NCBI RefSeq assembly: GCF_947179165.1
Contig: NC_077243.1
Coordinates: 30,332,001 to 30,396,000, forward strand
Origin: Solanum dulcamara
Lineage: Eukaryota; Streptophyta; Magnoliopsida; Solanales; Solanaceae
Direction of reading: 5' to 3'
DNA: 64,000 nucleotides
Made by a program: the position numbers and the translations under genes. Positions 61,514 to 64,000 of this stretch are shown piece by piece (position 1 is the stretch's first letter; each line of letters starts with the position of its first letter). Under the pieces are notes generated by a model. That model did no database searches. It was given only the letters and a program-made list of their open reading frames with translations, and was not told the origin of the DNA.

Positions 61514-63425
61514 GCTTATCCTGGCATTGCTAGTGGAAGGTAAGAATTTTATTATTTATTGTAATTTTTCACATTCGGGCTTGGGTGTACTGTTGATGTA
61601 GGAGATTAATGTCATAGCCAATCCTTCAAGGCAGTTGAAGATTCATGATAGGAACTACCTAACACATTATTTGGAATTTATAGCGATAGTGTTTGCTCTT
61701 AAAATCTAGCGGTACTAACTATATGGTGTCAAGTGTGAGGTGTTCACTGATCATCGTAGTCTACAATACGTATTCACTCAAAAATATTTGAATCTCAGAC
61801 GGAGAAGATAGATGGAGTTTCTCAAGGATTATGATGTCACCATTCAGTACCAGTCGGGTAAGAGTAATGTTGTGGAAGACACATTAAGACAAAAAACAGT
61901 TAGCATGGGCAGTCTGACTTACTTGGGGGTTTTTAATCGACCCTTGGCCAGAGAGTTAATAATTTGGAGTCTAAGTTCATACAGTTGGGCATCTGAGCAA
62001 AGGGTGGGGTGTTAGCCAGTATTGAAGTTAGACGCACTTTTACTAAGGAAATCAAATCCAAGCATTTTGAAGATGAAAATATGAACAAGCTCAAAATTAA
62101 GGTAGTGTCTGGTGAGGCTCAGGATGCCACTCTTGATACAGGCGGTATGCTTAATTTTAGAGGAAGGATTTTTGTTCCCTGAGTTGATGATTTGATCCAG
62201 AATATGTTGGTAAAGTCTCATGGTTCATGATATTTGATTCATCCAAGTATAACCAAAATGTATTGGGATTTGAACTGGGTTTATTGTTGGTTGGGTATAA
62301 AGAAATACATATTAGAGTATGTTTCTAAGTGTTAGAATTGTCAATAGGTAAAGTATTTGTATCAAATGCCTGCATGGTTGCTTTAGAGAATTCTCATTCC
62401 TGAATTAAAATAGGAAAGGATAGCCATGGATTTTTGTGGTAAGTCTTCATAAGAAATTGGAGAAGTATGACTCAATTTGGATATTATTGATAGGTTGAAT
62501 AAATAACCTCACTTCATTCTAGTCAGTGGATCATAATGATCAACGGTTGGCAAAAATATATGTCAAGGAAATAGTAAGGTTGCATGGGATGCCCCTTTCT
62601 ATCATTGTAGACCATGTGACTCAATTTACTTTGAAGTTGTGGGCTAAGTTGCATGAGGAGTTGGGTACTCAACTCACTTTCAATACAGTTTTTCACTCTC
62701 AGACTAATGGTTAGTCGGAGAGAACAATTAAAGTGTTAAGGGACTTACTGAGAACATATGTGATTGACTTTGGGAGCCACTAAGATCAATTCTTACCCTT
62801 ATAACAGTTTCCATGTAATAATAGTTATCACTCTAGCATTGATATGACACTATTTGAAGCACTTTATACAAGGGTATGTAGATCACCTATAGTGGAATTA
62901 AGATCGAAGATGTAAAATATTTGGAAGTTCACTTGATAAGTGAAGCTCAGGAAAAGGTAAGGGGTATTCAGACCACAAAGTAAGAGATATGACATTTCAA
63001 GTTGGTAAGAAACTCCGATTGAAGGTCACCATGAAAGGAGTCATGAGGTTTGGCAAGAATGGTAAACTTAGCACATGTTACATTGATCCCTTTAAGATTC
63101 TTGATCATGTGTGGCCAGTGGCTTATAGATTAGCATTTCCACCTAGTTTGTCTAGAGTCCATATAGTAGTTTATGTATCTATGTTGAAAAGTTACCATGT
63201 GGATGGAGACTACATTATTCATTAGTAAGCGATATTATTGGGAAAGGATCTTCAGTATGAGTAGGATCCGGTTGCAATTCTTGATCGTGATGTTCGAAAG
63301 TTTAGAACTGAAGAGATCAAATCAGTAAAGGTACAACGGAAGTATCATACGGTTGAAAACGATACTTGGAAAACCGAGAAGAACATATGGTACAAATACC
63401 CTCACTCGTTTGAGAATTCAGGTAC
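61514..63425 (+). pseudogene. Element E RNase H and integrase, right half of pol
   Basis: Resumes with ILALLVEGKNFIIY, continuing the RT side in frame once element D and one copy of its target duplication are removed. RNase H words: [54 protein letters not shown]. Integrase: H-x-x-C-type zinc region near 62220-62345, core at 62470-62760 (HGMPLSIIVDHVTQFT with the second Asp kept; ERTIKVLRDLLRTYVIDFG), and a C-terminal chromo-like tail at 62989-63225 (MKGVMRFGKNGKLS). Many stops. Confidence 0.85.
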
Positions 63426-63499
63426 AACTCTATTCTTGAGTTAGCCTAGTTGTCTTATTTGATCGCTCAAAAATGAGAGATGGGTAAATTGATATGTAT

Positions 63500-63617
63500 T
63501 ATAATGATCCATTCCGTTCGTTATGGGAAAACCAAAAGTGAAAAATTTGGGTTAGAAAACATTTTGGGTAATGACTGGAAAAAATTATAGGCTAGGCTAG
63601 GCCAGTCACAAACGAAA
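63500..63617 (+). repeat. Element E 3' LTR, cut short
   Basis: TATAATGATCCATTCCG to about 63617, colinear with 34238-34350. It is interrupted by a new LTR start at 63618. Confidence 0.75.
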
Positions 63618-64000
63618 TGTGACACCTAGAATTTTTATTAAGCTAAGACTCAAGCCACTCTTCATATGTGTATAGTCCCTAACTCAATAATTTCAATTGT
63701 ATATATGTGTTATGATCAATTGTTAATTATTTAAATTATATTTTATGTGAATTAGAGTCACAAGGAATCTCTAGTACTTAGTCGAGTTCAAATATCCTCT
63801 ATCGATTAACTTTCAGCATAAGAAAATGCAAGACTCAACTTTAAATGACCATATCTCTTAGAATATAATGAATTAGGTGACTCCTAAGCTATAAAATTAA
63901 AGGTATATGAGTTCTCTTCCAAACTCCACCAAGTTTTCCTCATTTGGAGTTCAGAGGAAAAAGTTATGGCCATTTTACCACAGACCACTAAAAAAGAGTT
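63618..64000 (+). repeat. Start of a further gypsy-type LTR (H), runs off the window
   Basis: Begins TGTGACACCTAGAATTT, the usual TG start of a gypsy LTR, in the middle of the E LTR. It continues with CATATCTCTTAGAATATAATG, AATTAGGTGACTC and AAGTTATGGCCATTTTA. Orientation and extent cannot be settled within the window. Confidence 0.55.

Larger units (their letters stand above)
34238..63617 (+). mobile_element. Gypsy element E (Del/Tekay type), host of nested insertions
   Basis: Both LTR starts share TGTAATGATCC / TATAATGATCC followed by a colinear block (TTATGGAAAAACTAA / TTATGGGAAAACCAA; ACTTTTTGGGTAGTGACT / ACATTTTGGGTAATGACT) at 34238 and 63500. Between them, after removing the nested elements, come the rest of the 5' LTR (35768-35951 and 49700-50440), gag, protease, RT, then RNase H and integrase to the right of element D. 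Only about 7 kb of the 29.4-kb span is E itself. The joins across F are inferred from sequence character. The join across D is supported by continuous translation. Confidence 0.75.

Noticed and set aside
1..64000. A new multi-gene defence, secretion or biosynthetic system
   Set aside because: Outside WRKY and the RRN3-like fragment, every coding signal belongs to transposable elements in decay. No co-oriented set of intact genes exists here.

Overview
This is plant nuclear DNA, most likely from a Solanaceae genome (inference: a group III WRKY gene with its intron, Del/Tekay-type Ty3/gypsy repeats, hAT elements, an RNase H-bearing L1 LINE and strong A+T bias). It is a gene-poor, repeat-packed stretch. 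The only clearly host-type coding sequence is the 3' half of a WRKY transcription factor at the left edge (80-860, + strand). A short minus-strand ORF just after it (946-1530) resembles the N-terminal part of RRN3 (the RNA polymerase I initiation factor) and is joined to a copia gag remnant.

Layout. 1-900: WRKY. 946-2642: RRN3-like fragment, copia gag, primer site and LTR on the minus strand. 3202-3342: LINE reverse-transcriptase remnant, split by a complete hAT transposon (3343-8092) with a perfect 8-bp target duplication and a near-complete but broken transposase. 8216-9967: tandem duplication, long fold-back element and a MITE-like palindrome. 10827-19311: an 8.5-kb L1-type LINE on the minus strand with a 13-bp target duplication. 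19369-19553: a hAT-type MITE with a perfect 8-bp duplication. 19585-28560: one gypsy 3' end (A) and one decayed gypsy element (B), both on the plus strand. 28930-31471: 5' LTR and leader of a minus-strand gypsy element (G). 31472-34237: no genes, with a 25-bp minisatellite.

34238-64000 is a set of nested insertions. A plus-strand gypsy element (E) has its 5' LTR split by a 966-bp insertion of unknown origin and by an Athila/Tat-like minus-strand element (F). F's own 5' LTR is split by a complete minus-strand gypsy element (C, 40669-49474). E's pol is split by another complete minus-strand gypsy element (D, 52709-61513). E's 3' LTR is cut by the start of a further LTR (H, 63618-end).

The genes do not form a pathway. 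Apart from WRKY, everything recognisable belongs to mobile elements in various states of decay, with stops, frameshifts, in-frame deletions in reverse transcriptase and C/G-to-T/A changes. I saw no tRNA, rRNA, CRISPR or operon-like structure, and no evidence for a new functional system. The most unusual signals are the RRN3/copia junction, the housekeeping-type leader inside the hAT element, and the self-complementary word arrays in several LTRs. Pairwise LTR similarities were judged by eye only.
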